Assembly (NCBI RefSeq): GCF_030718205.1
Contig: NZ_JAUZQF010000001.1
Coordinates: forward strand, 744,001 to 808,000
DNA from: Nonomuraea turcica
GTDB taxonomy: Bacteria > Actinomycetota > Actinomycetes > Streptosporangiales > Streptosporangiaceae
Direction of reading: 5' to 3'
DNA: 64,000 nt
Of the stretch, positions 14,557-21,480 are shown in pieces (positions within the stretch are counted from its first letter, which is position 1; each line of letters begins with the position of its first letter). The notes under the pieces were generated by a model, which saw nothing but the letters and a program-made list of their open reading frames with translations, was not told where the DNA came from and did no database searches. A program made the translations under genes and the position numbers.

Positions 14557-14594
14557 GGTTTCCCTCTTTCTTGGTCGGGTGTATGGGGATTGTT

Positions 14595-14608
14595 GGAGCG
14601 GCTGCTCC
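14595..14608 (-). other. GGAGC-GCTCC palindrome, copy 1
   Basis: Part of TTGGAGCGGCTGCTCCGGG (14593-14611), which recurs exactly at 14844-14862. It sits upstream of the 14556 start. Confidence 0.6.
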
Positions 14609-14628
14609 GGGGCTGTGTCCACGCGGGG

Positions 14629-14805
14629 TTAGGGGATCTGGCAGCAGGCGAGGGCGTGCTTGTTGGCGATGGTCCACTCCACCGGTCTGCTGGTCGTGCG
14701 GCAGCCCGAGCAGGTGTAGGGACCCACCTCGAGCACGACGTCGGTACGCGTGTGCGTCCACGTGACGGTGCCGCCGCCCTGGGTGCGGAACGTGCGCTCC
14801 TTCAC
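14629..14805 (-). CDS. GGGTVTW-CxxC-H-C zinc mini-protein, copy C
   Basis: 58 residues from a GTG at 14805 with AGGAGA upstream. RTQGGGTVTWTHTRTD is nearly the same as in copy A, then CSGC, and a helix with IANKHALACC. It has an extra Cys pair at the end. First small zinc gene after the TraB-like gene on this strand. Confidence 0.7.
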   Translation of the reverse strand: MKERTFRTQGGGTVTWTHTRTDVVLEVGPYTCSGCRTTSRPVEWTIANKHALACCQIP

Positions 14806-14845
14806 CGTGTTGTCTCCTCTCTTGATCGGGTTGGTAGGGAATCTT

Positions 14846-14883
14846 GGAGCGGCTGCTCCGGGCGGCCCTCCAAGGGCTTGGAG
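14846..14883 (-). other. GGAGC-GCTCC palindrome copy 2 with second stem
   Basis: GGAGC (14846-14850) / GCTCC (14855-14859) plus CTCCAAG (14868-14874) / CTTGGAG (14877-14883). Same double-hairpin arrangement as in three other spacers. Confidence 0.6.
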
Positions 14884-14920
14884 AGCACCCGCAACCACCC
14901 GCTCGCGGGCGGTGATCATG

Positions 14921-15032
14921 GAGTTAGGTCTTCGAAATCGAGTTAGGTTTCTAACCTGGGCCCGATCCCGGCATAACCAGCCGTTGACCTGCGGGAAGTT
15001 AGGTCAGTTAGCTCGTTGGAGCGAGTTAGATC
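14921..15032. repeat. AGTTAG direct repeats 3' of the TraB-like gene (candidate clt)
   Basis: Five direct copies of AGTTAGNT(C/T) lie in 112 non-coding bases: 14922, 14941, 14997, 15006 and 15024. CTAAC at 14951 gives an inverted partner to the second copy. The block is next to the stop of the FtsK/TraB-like gene (15085). In conjugative streptomycete plasmids the cis-acting clt site with short TraB recognition repeats lies by traB (established for pSVH1/pIJ101-type plasmids). Function here is inference; an iteron-type origin or a repressor array is the alternative. Confidence 0.6.
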
Positions 15033-15084
15033 GGGGCCTCTGAGAGCGGCCAGGACCCACTTCGAGGGGCGGAGGCGGGCTAAC

Positions 15085-17271
15085 TTAACCCGCCTCTCCG
15101 TCGTCGCTCTGGCGCTGCGCCAGAGCTGCACGAACGACCTCCGGATCGACCAGCCAGCGGTTACCGGTCGATGGAACCTTCACCCCGAGAGCGGCCAGGT
15201 CTTCCACCAACTGCTTGCCTGTCAGCGTCTTGTATGGCTGCCACGTCGGCGCGTGCCGGGCCAGTAGCGCAGGCAGGTCTGCCGCCTTGATCGGCTCGTC
15301 GCCCATGACCGCAGCCACGTCCTCCAGGAGTTCTCGGCGCTCAGGCGCCGGCGCTGGCCGACACCGGCCCGGCACACCCATCCCCCGCCGCTTGATCTCG
15401 GCAAGCGACCTCTCGATGAGTGGCGTGACCTGATCGTTGCCCTTGGCGACGCTGAGGAAGTACGCCTGCACCATCTCCGAGCGCTGACCCGAGAAGCCCT
15501 TCACCAGAGCCGTCCCGCGGTCCACGCCCGGGATGAGCTCGGTGGCGCGGTGGCCGCCACGGTAGGCACCCTGCCCGAGCAGGGCGTCGTTGGCGACGTG
15601 GTCGCCCACGGCGAACGCGATCCCGTTGGAGCAGTTGCGGGTGATGTCCCGCGGGATGCTGTCCCTGGTCGGCGCCTGCGTAGACACGATCAGGTGAATG
15701 CCACGCTTGCGGCCCAGCTTCACGATGGACGTCGCCAGTTCGGCGATTTCCTCGCCGTACTCCTTGTGCTGGAAGGCCACATGTGCCTCCTCTAGCAGGC
15801 CGACCACCGGGTGCAGGCCCACGCCGGCGTTGGCCAACTCGCGGGTTACCTCGGGCTCGCGGTGCTCGACCAGCAGATCACCGCGTGTCTGGACCTCGCC
15901 GTCCAACTCGCGCAGGTCGTAGAGAATCTGCTCGATCTTCTCGTCTTCGGCGCCCATCACGTAGCGGGAGCAGCGCTGCTTGAACACCTCGAAGTCGTAG
16001 TTGGCGTCCGGCACCCAAATCCGCAGCTCGACGGTGATGTCCAGGGACGCGCCGGCCATGATGACCCGGCCTGCTGAGCTTTTGCCCTGCTCGGGCATGC
16101 CGCCGACGATCGTGTTTCGGCCGATGACCGGCGCCACCATCGGGTCGCCTCGCAGCGTCTTGCCGTAGGGCACCCCCTTGAACACGTCCACGAATCCCTT
16201 GTCGAGCAGCGGATACGGGCCAGCTCCTTCCGCCAGGGCACCCTTGTCCGCAATCCACAGCTTGAGGATCCCGGCCTCGCTGCCGGTGGTCGGCCACACT
16301 TCCTTGGTCGCCCGGTAGAGGCCGGCGGCCAGAGCAGCACGCTTGGCCGGCTTGCTGATCCACTCGGCTGGCACGCCCGTGGGCAGCCGTACTTCGGCAT
16401 AGGTACCGCGTCCGTCCTTGCGGGCAGAGACGAGAAACTGCAGGGGCAGCTTCTGCTTGAGGTACGCCGTGATCGCGGGGATCCGCAGGGCGGCAAGAGC
16501 GGTGGTGATCGTGACTTCATCGATCCTGACGTCCACGTCGAGTTCTGCCGACGTTGCCAGCCACTTCGGTCCCGTTGTCGGCTGCCGGTTTCCCTCCAGC
16601 CATCCCCAGGCGATGAGCCACACCGGCCACGCGAACACGAACACCCACCCAGCGAACGTCACCGCCGTGAACAACCAGCGGATCACGCCGCCGAGCCACA
16701 CCCACACATCGGTCCAGTCGCCTGCGCCGGTCATCCAAACGACGGTTGCCACGACGACCATCAGCACCAGGAAACCGGCCACAGACATACCTACGAAGGC
16801 CGCCATCCGCAGCACGAGCAGCGGCAGTTCCATCAGCCGGTCGCGGCGGTCGCGCTTGGCTTCCTTCCGCTTATCCAGCCAGAACGCCAGCTTCTCGTCA
16901 TCACCGAGCGCCTTGGCCGCACGGATCCGCTCACGGATCACGCCGTCGGTGAGACCGCTGAACATGCGGACCAGCCACGAGTGCCAGCCAGCCAGGACGA
17001 TCGCGCCGTGCCTGGCAGTGACCAGGGCCGCCTTCTTCGCGCCGGGGGACGGGCGGACGACCATGACCCGGTCGACGACCACCGAGGGGAGCAAGCGGGT
17101 GCGTTCTGGTTGTTCGGAGACGATTTCGCCCTCGTACACCACCTCCTCGACGTCCTGGTCGGGGCGCGGCTCCAGCTCGTCGTGGCGATCCTCGTCGAGG
17201 GGCAGGTCGGGGGCGTCGTCCGCGCGGCGGCCGGTGACGAGCTCGAGGCGAGGCCGGTTCGGCGCGGTCAC
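15085..17271 (-). CDS. FtsK/SpoIIIE-like DNA translocase of TraB type
   Basis: 728 residues from a GTG at 17271 (the open frame further upstream is basic shadow). The acidic N-terminal 75 residues are followed by a membrane domain with three or four hydrophobic helices (about 150-182 and 200-224), a linker, then the AAA+ motor: Walker A GGMPEQGKSS (about 390-399) and Walker B VVGLLEEAH (489-497). About 80 C-terminal residues (AADLPALLARHAPTWQPYKT and VPSTGNRWLVD) look like the winged-helix DNA-reading module. This is the layout of TraB of actinomycete plasmids and AICEs, which moves double-stranded DNA between mycelia without a relaxase. Spd-like membrane genes surround it. Candidate recognition repeats lie just 3'. 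A chromosomal FtsK would be larger, so TraB is preferred. Confidence 0.85.
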   Translation of the reverse strand: MTAPNRPRLELVTGRRADDAPDLPLDEDRHDELEPRPDQDVEEVVYEGEIVSEQPERTRLLPSVVVDRVMVVRPSPGAKKAALVTARHGAIVLAGWHSWLVRMFSGLTDGVIRERIRAAKALGDDEKLAFWLDKRKEAKRDRRDRLMELPLLVLRMAAFVGMSVAGFLVLMVVVATVVWMTGAGDWTDVWVWLGGVIRWLFTAVTFAGWVFVFAWPVWLIAWGWLEGNRQPTTGPKWLATSAELDVDVRIDEVTITTALAALRIPAITAYLKQKLPLQFLVSARKDGRGTYAEVRLPTGVPAEWISKPAKRAALAAGLYRATKEVWPTTGSEAGILKLWIADKGALAEGAGPYPLLDKGFVDVFKGVPYGKTLRGDPMVAPVIGRNTIVGGMPEQGKSSAGRVIMAGASLDITVELRIWVPDANYDFEVFKQRCSRYVMGAEDEKIEQILYDLRELDGEVQTRGDLLVEHREPEVTRELANAGVGLHPVVGLLEEAHVAFQHKEYGEEIAELATSIVKLGRKRGIHLIVSTQAPTRDSIPRDITRNCSNGIAFAVGDHVANDALLGQGAYRGGHRATELIPGVDRGTALVKGFSGQRSEMVQAYFLSVAKGNDQVTPLIERSLAEIKRRGMGVPGRCRPAPAPERRELLEDVAAVMGDEPIKAADLPALLARHAPTWQPYKTLTGKQLVEDLAALGVKVPSTGNRWLVDPEVVRAALAQRQSDDGEAG

Positions 17272-17597
17272 GCGGCACCTCCGACAGCGGGCCTGCCCGC
17301 CTCCATCAGTGCGCTTGCCAGCGCGCCGACGAGGATGACTGCGCCGCGGAATAGCGCGGGCACGCCGCGTCCGAGCATTTCGACGGCGGGCGTGCACAGT
17401 CGGAATGCGTCAACGACCACGAGGAGGGTGGTGGCCAGGGCGACGCGCAGGGTGCCGAGCATGCAGCCGATCCAGCCTGCGCGGCGGGCGCGGGCCTGGT
17501 AATCGGCCCAGGTGTGGGTGTCGGCGGTGAGCGGCCGCAGTGACAGGAGCACGAACGACAGGGCGACGATGGCGCCGATGAGGAAGTCGGACATCAT
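17268..17597 (-). CDS. Small membrane protein next to TraB
   Basis: 109 residues, two alternative ATGs at 17597 and 17594. Three hydrophobic segments (about 3-22, 42-63 and 80-98) in MMSDFLIGAIVALSFVLLSL, GCMLGTLRVALATTLLVVV and AVILVGALASALMEAG. Overlaps the TraB start. Spd-like in position and topology; sequence family not recognised. Confidence 0.68.
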   Translation of the reverse strand: MMSDFLIGAIVALSFVLLSLRPLTADTHTWADYQARARRAGWIGCMLGTLRVALATTLLVVVDAFRLCTPAVEMLGRGVPALFRGAVILVGALASALMEAGRPAVGGAA

Positions 17598-18040
17598 GCA
17601 CCTCCGGTCATGATGAGGGCTGCGATGAAGAGGAACAGCACGTGGAAGGACTGGTCGAGCGCGTAGGCGCCGGATCCGAGGTGGCCGTTGCCGAGCTTGT
17701 AGAAGTCGGCCTTGCCGAGCCGCTCAGCGAGCGCCTGCAGGGTGGTGCGCCGGTCGGCCCAGTAGTGCGAGACGGCGTCGACCGTCAGGCCGGCTACCGC
17801 GTAGGCGGGGTGGATGTCGAGCCCGGTCACGGCAACCAGGGCGAGCAGGGCGACCACTTTGGTGAGGGCGAGGCTGAGCACGTGCTGGGCGCACAACGCC
17901 CGCCCGATCCTGCTAGGGCCGCTCTTGCCGCATGCCTGCCGGTGCGTCTGCACCCAGTGGTCGCCTACCTGGTGACCGACGTACAGGGTGGCGAACACCG
18001 CTGCGAAGGTGGCGAGCTTGAGGAGCGTGTACCCGGTCAC
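17594..18040 (-). CDS. DUF3307-like membrane protein
   Basis: 148 residues from a GTG at 18040 which overlaps the end of the Spd-like gene. It has helices with VGHQVGDHWVQTH near the start and DQSFHVLFLFIAAL at the end, spaced like the DUF3307 family, in which HxxxDxxxQ and DQxxH are conserved. DUF3307 proteins are polytopic and of unknown role, common in actinomycete plasmids. It is part of the transfer block with TraB. Confidence 0.65.
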   Translation of the reverse strand: MTGYTLLKLATFAAVFATLYVGHQVGDHWVQTHRQACGKSGPSRIGRALCAQHVLSLALTKVVALLALVAVTGLDIHPAYAVAGLTVDAVSHYWADRRTTLQALAERLGKADFYKLGNGHLGSGAYALDQSFHVLFLFIAALIMTGGA

Positions 18041-19548
18041 TGCTGGGCTCCGTTCACGGTCTTGATGGACGGGGTGGTCGCGACCGGTCGCGGCGGCGTC
18101 GGGGTGCCCTTTTCGTCGAAGCTCCAGCCCTCGGCGATCATGGTTTGACGGGCCTCTTGGATGCATCCGAGCGCCCATGTCTCGGAGAACCCGGTCCATT
18201 CGGCAAGGGTCCGCTTGGACGGCGGGTTGAGCTTCTTCGCGCGGCCGATCCAGAAGCGGATGGCTCGGCGTCGGTCCTGCTCGGTGGGCTTTTCGCGGTC
18301 GGCGACCGGTCGGCGACCGGTCGCGACCACACCCGCGTCTGGGGCGTCTCCGGCGACCGGTGCCGCGACCACTTCGGCGACTGGCTGGTGATCGGCTGCC
18401 TCGTTGGCGACCGGTCGCGGTTCCGGTCGCGACCAGGGCACGAGATTGGTCAGCCAGGACCGTCCCTCATCGGCGATCGACGGGGCTTCGTCGGCGTCCG
18501 GCGCGGCCAGTGTCTCCGCGCCGCGACCGGTCGCGGCGGTGGTCGCCAGTCGGTCGCTGGTCGCGATCGGCAGCGGATAGACCTCACCGCGCAGCGCGGT
18601 ATTCCGGTCGAGCGCGGCCGCCAAGATGATCGCCTCGCTGTCGCGGATCAGGCCGGTGACTGCGGGGTGGTCGAGGTGCTCCCACGGCGCCTGGCCGGGC
18701 AGGTCGAGCAGCCGCGGGGCGCCGTACAGCGTGGACACCTGGTCCAACAGCGCGGCCATGACACGGCGGTCGCGGCTGACCGCGGTGTGCTCGACAGCCT
18801 TGTCCATGGCCTTGTCGAGCCTGGCCAGCGCGCGGGCCAGCTTCTTCGGCTTCGCACCACCGTCGCGCAGCGCCTTGGCCTTCTTCGCGGCCAAAGCGAC
18901 CCGGGTGAGTCTGCGGTGGGCGTCCACCTCGGAGGCCGTACGGTCGTTCGCCTCCGCCAAGCCGAGACGCACCAGGATCCGCTCCGGGGTGAGCCGCCAG
19001 TTGATCCGCGTCCGGCCGGTGATGCGCTGCCGCTCGATGGCCATGCCGCGCTCCCACAGCCACGCGGCTACCAGCGGCGCGGCGAGCCGGAAGATGAATT
19101 CCGGCGGAGATGCGGCTTCGAGGGAGGACAGGACGGCGGTGAGGCCGGTGAGGACCCATACGGCGGTGCCGTCGATGCCAGCGGACGGTCGGACGAGCGG
19201 GTCGGTCTTGGCTCGGGCGGCGGAGTCGCGCATGTTGCGGCGCGCTCGGACGGCGCTGGCGAGCATGCCGATCTCGATGAACGCGAACAGCGCGACGCGG
19301 AGGGGCACGGGCAGGTCGGGGAAGACGACCTCGAAGAAGTGCCACATGCCCTGCATGGAGACGCCGGTGGCGATGGCGGCGGCGGCATAGGTGAGTAGGT
19401 CGGCGCCGGGCGTGGCCGCGCGGGTGATGGCGCGCTTGGCCTGCCAGAGCAGAAACAGCACGGTTACGCCCGCGGTAGCCGCCCAGACGACGTCGGGAAC
19501 GCTCGCGATGGCGTCACCGAGAAGTGTCTTGATCTGGTCGATGTTCAT
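18037..19548 (-). CDS. DUF2637/Spd-like membrane protein with C-terminal HTH
   Basis: 503 residues. N-terminal half has four hydrophobic helices (about 20-36, 52-74, 82-101, 128-143) and YAAAAIATGVSMQGMWHFF, typical of DUF2637 proteins that neighbour TraB in AICEs. A long charged region follows (180-270), then a Pro/Val/Ala-rich segment, and a C-terminal domain (about 425-475) with PSKRTLAEWTGFSETWALGC, a helix-turn-helix. It may link the transfer pore to DNA or regulate the operon. The C-terminal third is encoded by DNA packed with CGACCGGTCG palindromes (see repeat entry). Confidence 0.72.
   Translation of the reverse strand: MNIDQIKTLLGDAIASVPDVVWAATAGVTVLFLLWQAKRAITRAATPGADLLTYAAAAIATGVSMQGMWHFFEVVFPDLPVPLRVALFAFIEIGMLASAVRARRNMRDSAARAKTDPLVRPSAGIDGTAVWVLTGLTAVLSSLEAASPPEFIFRLAAPLVAAWLWERGMAIERQRITGRTRINWRLTPERILVRLGLAEANDRTASEVDAHRRLTRVALAAKKAKALRDGGAKPKKLARALARLDKAMDKAVEHTAVSRDRRVMAALLDQVSTLYGAPRLLDLPGQAPWEHLDHPAVTGLIRDSEAIILAAALDRNTALRGEVYPLPIATSDRLATTAATGRGAETLAAPDADEAPSIADEGRSWLTNLVPWSRPEPRPVANEAADHQPVAEVVAAPVAGDAPDAGVVATGRRPVADREKPTEQDRRRAIRFWIGRAKKLNPPSKRTLAEWTGFSETWALGCIQEARQTMIAEGWSFDEKGTPTPPRPVATTPSIKTVNGAQQ
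18081..18533. repeat. CGACCGGTCG palindrome repeats inside the Spd-like gene
   Basis: The 10-base palindrome CGACCGGTCG occurs exactly at 18081, 18303, 18314, 18408 and 18524, with a partial CGACCGGT at 18353. They encode repeated RPVA-type residues in the Pro-rich linker. Five exact copies of one palindrome in 453 bases are far above chance even in GC-rich DNA. They could be operator or translocase recognition sites, or a by-product of a repetitive peptide. Confidence 0.65.
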
Positions 19549-19592
19549 GGCTCCGGGTTTCTGAGTCGTTGCGAGGCGGTGGTTGGTGCCCG

Positions 19593-19613
19593 CCCGGGGC
19601 TTGCTCCCCGGGG
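19593..19613 (-). other. Hairpin in the leader of the DUF2637 gene's downstream neighbour
   Basis: CCCGGGG (19593-19599) pairs with CCCCGGG (19606-19612). The surrounding spacer (19560-19650) resembles the one at 20155-20250, both holding AGCCCGACCGGG-type sequence on the minus strand. Confidence 0.45.
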
Positions 19614-19654
19614 ATGCCGGCTCCCTCGCGGGCCCGGTCGGGCTGGGGGTCAGG

Positions 19655-19822
19655 TCAGCCGTTGCCCTTCGCCTGCGCGTGGTCGGCGTGAGCCCTCTTG
19701 GCCTGCGCCTCGTACCCGTAGAAGTTGGCGCTTTCCCTGCCGCAGGAGCACGACCACCGGTAGAACGGCGGCCGGTTAGTGCCGGTCGAGACAGGGCGGG
19801 GAGAGTAGACGTGAGCAGACAT
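19655..19822 (-). CDS. Small Cys-pair protein (55 aa)
   Basis: 55 residues; ATG at 19822. MSAHVYSPRPVSTGTNRPPF, then YRWSCSCGRESANFYGY and a helix with KRAHADHAQA. CSC plus H-x2-H could bind one zinc. The pattern (aromatic-W-x-C-x-C-G) is seen in small actinomycete plasmid proteins. Function unknown. Confidence 0.65.
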   Translation of the reverse strand: MSAHVYSPRPVSTGTNRPPFYRWSCSCGRESANFYGYEAQAKRAHADHAQAKGNG

Positions 19823-19830
19823 TTGATCTC

Positions 19831-20025
19831 CTACGGGGTGGTCGTCTTGGGGGTGCCGACGACGATCGGCATGCCGGTCGCACGGCCCTTGTGCAGCAGG
19901 TCTGCCACCGCCTTGCGCATCGCGAGGCTCTTGCCCTGGCCGGTCATACCGCCGATGAGGGCGTGCGCCTCGTCCACGACGATCACGAGTGGGGCGTCGG
20001 GTGCGGTCTTCTCGCTGCCGTCCAT
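19831..20025 (-). CDS. Mini NTPase-like peptide: Walker B before Walker A
   Basis: 64 residues. PLVIVVDEAHALIGG is a good Walker B (hhhhDEAH); GGMTGQGKSLAMR is a good Walker A like that of FtsK/TraB. In a real P-loop motor A comes before B and over 80 residues separate them, so this tiny protein cannot fold as one. It is either a relic made by joining fragments of a TraB-type gene or a new small protein that mimics the motor. It lies upstream of the transfer genes. Confidence 0.6.
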   Translation of the reverse strand: MDGSEKTAPDAPLVIVVDEAHALIGGMTGQGKSLAMRKAVADLLHKGRATGMPIVVGTPKTTTP

Positions 20026-20031
20026 ACGGGG

Positions 20032-20154
20032 CTACCTGCTGGCGCGGCGGCGGGATGCAGGGGTGCGGGCGTTCCGCTCCTCCGCCTCGCGGCGCTTCTC
20101 GGCGCGAACGGTCTGCATGTAGCCCTTGTGGTGAGGGCCGTTCCAGCGGGTCAC
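20032..20154 (-). CDS. Basic mini-protein (40 aa)
   Basis: 40 residues from a GTG at 20154. VTRWNGPHHKGYMQTVRAEK then RREAEERNARTPASRRRASR; very basic, one helix. Likely nucleic-acid associated by charge. GAAGGAG lies upstream. Gene status is fair because of the short length. Confidence 0.5.
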   Translation of the reverse strand: MTRWNGPHHKGYMQTVRAEKRREAEERNARTPASRRRASR

Positions 20155-20252
20155 AGTGGTCTCCTTCGCTCGGTTGGTGGTGCTGCGTGCCCGCCCAGGG
20201 TTCGCGCCTGGTTCCCGGCTGCCTCGATGGGCCCCGGTCGGGCTGGTGGTGC

Positions 20253-20384
20253 TCACATGCGGTTGACGGCGTCCTGCATCTCGGCGAGCTCGACAGTCAC
20301 CAGGGCAAGCAGGTCCTCCGCCGCAGCGAGCCGGATGCGCCAGTCCTGCGTGATCTCATGGACGGCGACCTCAAGACCGGTCAC
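20253..20384 (-). CDS. Helical mini-protein (43 aa)
   Basis: 43 residues from a GTG overlapping the preceding stop (GTGA). VTGLEVAVHEITQDWRIRLA then AEDLLALVTVELAEMQDAVN: a single amphipathic helix able to dimerise. No other motif. Confidence 0.5.
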   Translation of the reverse strand: MTGLEVAVHEITQDWRIRLAAAEDLLALVTVELAEMQDAVNRM

Positions 20385-20500
20385 GACACGTCCTCGTCGC
20401 TGCTGGCCTCGGCGAGCAGCGCCTTGGCCATCGCGATCTCCAGCCGGTTGGCGGCCGCCACACGCTTCTTGAGCTCCTGCAGCTCCTCCTCCGGCGTCAC
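20381..20500 (-). CDS. Helical mini-protein (39 aa)
   Basis: 39 residues from a GTG at 20500 overlapping the previous stop. VTPEEELQELKKRVAAANRL then EIAMAKALLAEASSDED: a coiled-coil-like helix. Coupled to the genes on both sides. Confidence 0.5.
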   Translation of the reverse strand: MTPEEELQELKKRVAAANRLEIAMAKALLAEASSDEDVS

Positions 20501-20643
20501 CGCTTGCCTCCCCGCGGCTTGCAGGTCGGGCAGGTGCAGGCGTTCCTGACGAGGTTGGGACGGGAGGATGGGGACACTGCCGTGCATGCCTTCATCGCCT
20601 GGTCGAGGGTGGCGAGCGTCTTCTTGATCTCGGCGTTCGTCAT
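20497..20643 (-). CDS. Cys-pair mini-protein (48 aa)
   Basis: 48 residues; ATG at 20643 overlaps the previous stop. A helix (MTNAEIKKTLATLDQAMKAC) leads to CTCPTCKPRGGKR, which holds CxCxxC. It could carry half of a zinc site or be redox active. Function unknown. Confidence 0.58.
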   Translation of the reverse strand: MTNAEIKKTLATLDQAMKACTAVSPSSRPNLVRNACTCPTCKPRGGKR

Positions 20644-20813
20644 CGGGCCCCTCCCGCCCTGCGCCGCACGGCGTTGCCCTCGGGCAACTGGGGATTGCAG
20701 ATGCGGCACCGGTTGAAGTCGCACAGGCCCGGGTGGTGTGACGGCGAGGTCCATTCCGTCAACACCGAGTCGAGCTCGGATGCGGTGAGACCTCTCGTCT
20801 GGTAGTTCGTCAT
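20640..20813 (-). CDS. Cys-rich mini-protein (57 aa)
   Basis: 57 residues; ATG at 20813 overlaps the preceding stop. MTNYQTRGLTASELDSVLTE, WTSPSHHPGLCDFNRCRICN, and an Arg-rich tail. HH plus three Cys (C-x4-C-x2-C) could bind zinc. Starts and stops overlap its neighbours, so it is part of one coupled block from 21022 to 20253. Confidence 0.6.
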   Translation of the reverse strand: MTNYQTRGLTASELDSVLTEWTSPSHHPGLCDFNRCRICNPQLPEGNAVRRRAGGAR

Positions 20814-21022
20814 CGCGCTACCGCCGCCAGATGGGCGCGACAGGCGCGCCGCTCGTCGAGCGACACCACGTTCGCTGACAACGTCGGGCTGGGCAGGCCA
20901 GGTGCGGGCGCGTGGCCGGCGTCGATGAGCAGGTCTGCGGCGGCCATCGAGACACGGGTGGCGAGGGTAATGAGTGCCTGAAGGTCATCGACCGGCACTG
21001 CGATGGTGGGCTGTGCCATCAT
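20810..21022 (-). CDS. Small helical protein (70 aa)
   Basis: 70 residues, two consecutive ATGs (21022 and 21019), AAAGGAA upstream. MMAQPTIAVPVDDLQALITL and ATRVSMAAADLLIDAGHAPA are helical; the C-terminus is Arg-rich. No metal motif. First gene of a coupled run of mini-genes. Confidence 0.6.
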   Translation of the reverse strand: MMAQPTIAVPVDDLQALITLATRVSMAAADLLIDAGHAPAPGLPSPTLSANVVSLDERRACRAHLAAVAR

Positions 21023-21056
21023 GGGGCGTGTTCCTTTCGCTCGTGAGGGCGGGGAT

Positions 21057-21093
21057 GAGGGCGGCCCAGGTCTTGGCGGATGGGGCCGCCCTC
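21057..21093 (-). other. Perfect 11-bp hairpin in a 148-base spacer
   Basis: GAGGGCGGCCC (21057-21067) and GGGCCGCCCTC (21083-21093) are exact reverse complements. It lies in the spacer between a membrane mini-protein gene (21171-21269) and the 21022 start. No T-run follows. Confidence 0.6.
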
Positions 21094-21170
21094 GTCATGT
21101 CTGGACGGCTCGGCTGGGTGGCCGTTTCGCTGCTTGAGCAGTGCGACGAGGCCAACGGCGAGAAGCCGGG

Positions 21171-21269
21171 TCAGCCCTTGAGAATCGTGTAGCCGATCTC
21201 GATGAGGCCGACGTTGGCGAGCACGAAGAGCAGTGCGAACACCATCAGGTTGAAGGCGGTAGGACGCAT
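21171..21269 (-). CDS. Membrane mini-protein (32 aa)
   Basis: 32 residues starting MRPTAFNLMVFALLFVLANV, essentially one transmembrane helix, then GLIEIGYTILKG. ATG at 21269, 11 bases after the previous stop. Single-helix proteins of this type may be pore or pilus-like parts of a transfer system; not shown. Confidence 0.55.
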   Translation of the reverse strand: MRPTAFNLMVFALLFVLANVGLIEIGYTILKG

Positions 21270-21280
21270 TCCAGGCCACC

Positions 21281-21442
21281 TCAGGTGAGGACTTTGGAGA
21301 AGAACGTGGCGAGCTGGTCGGCGCCCTGCATGATGCCGTCGAATGCGCCGTTGACGGCGTCGGCCGCGTTGGCGGGCTTGGTGAGCAGGTAGAAGGCGGC
21401 GAACGCGATGGCCGCGCGGACGATCCACTTCTTGTACTGCAT
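21281..21442 (-). CDS. Small secreted or membrane protein (53 aa)
   Basis: 53 residues; MQYKKWIVRAAIAFAAFYLL is a signal or anchor segment with TKPANAADAV, a possible AxA signal-peptidase site. The mature part (VNGAFDGIMQGADQLATFFSK) is an amphipathic helix. ATG at 21442. A pilin-like or holin-like subunit is possible by topology. Confidence 0.6.
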   Translation of the reverse strand: MQYKKWIVRAAIAFAAFYLLTKPANAADAVNGAFDGIMQGADQLATFFSKVLT

Positions 21443-21480
21443 GATCGATTCCTCTCGTGAGCTTGAGCAGAGCAAGATCC

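Noticed and set aside
12467..14883. Palindromes between small same-strand ORFs resemble an integron cassette array
   Set aside because: No GTTRRRY/RYYYAAC core pairs flank the hairpins, no integron integrase is present, and the genes overlap in translation, which cassettes do not.
14921..15032. AGTTAG repeats as a CRISPR array
   Set aside because: Repeats are only 8-9 bases and unevenly spaced, with no unique spacers of constant length and no cas genes.
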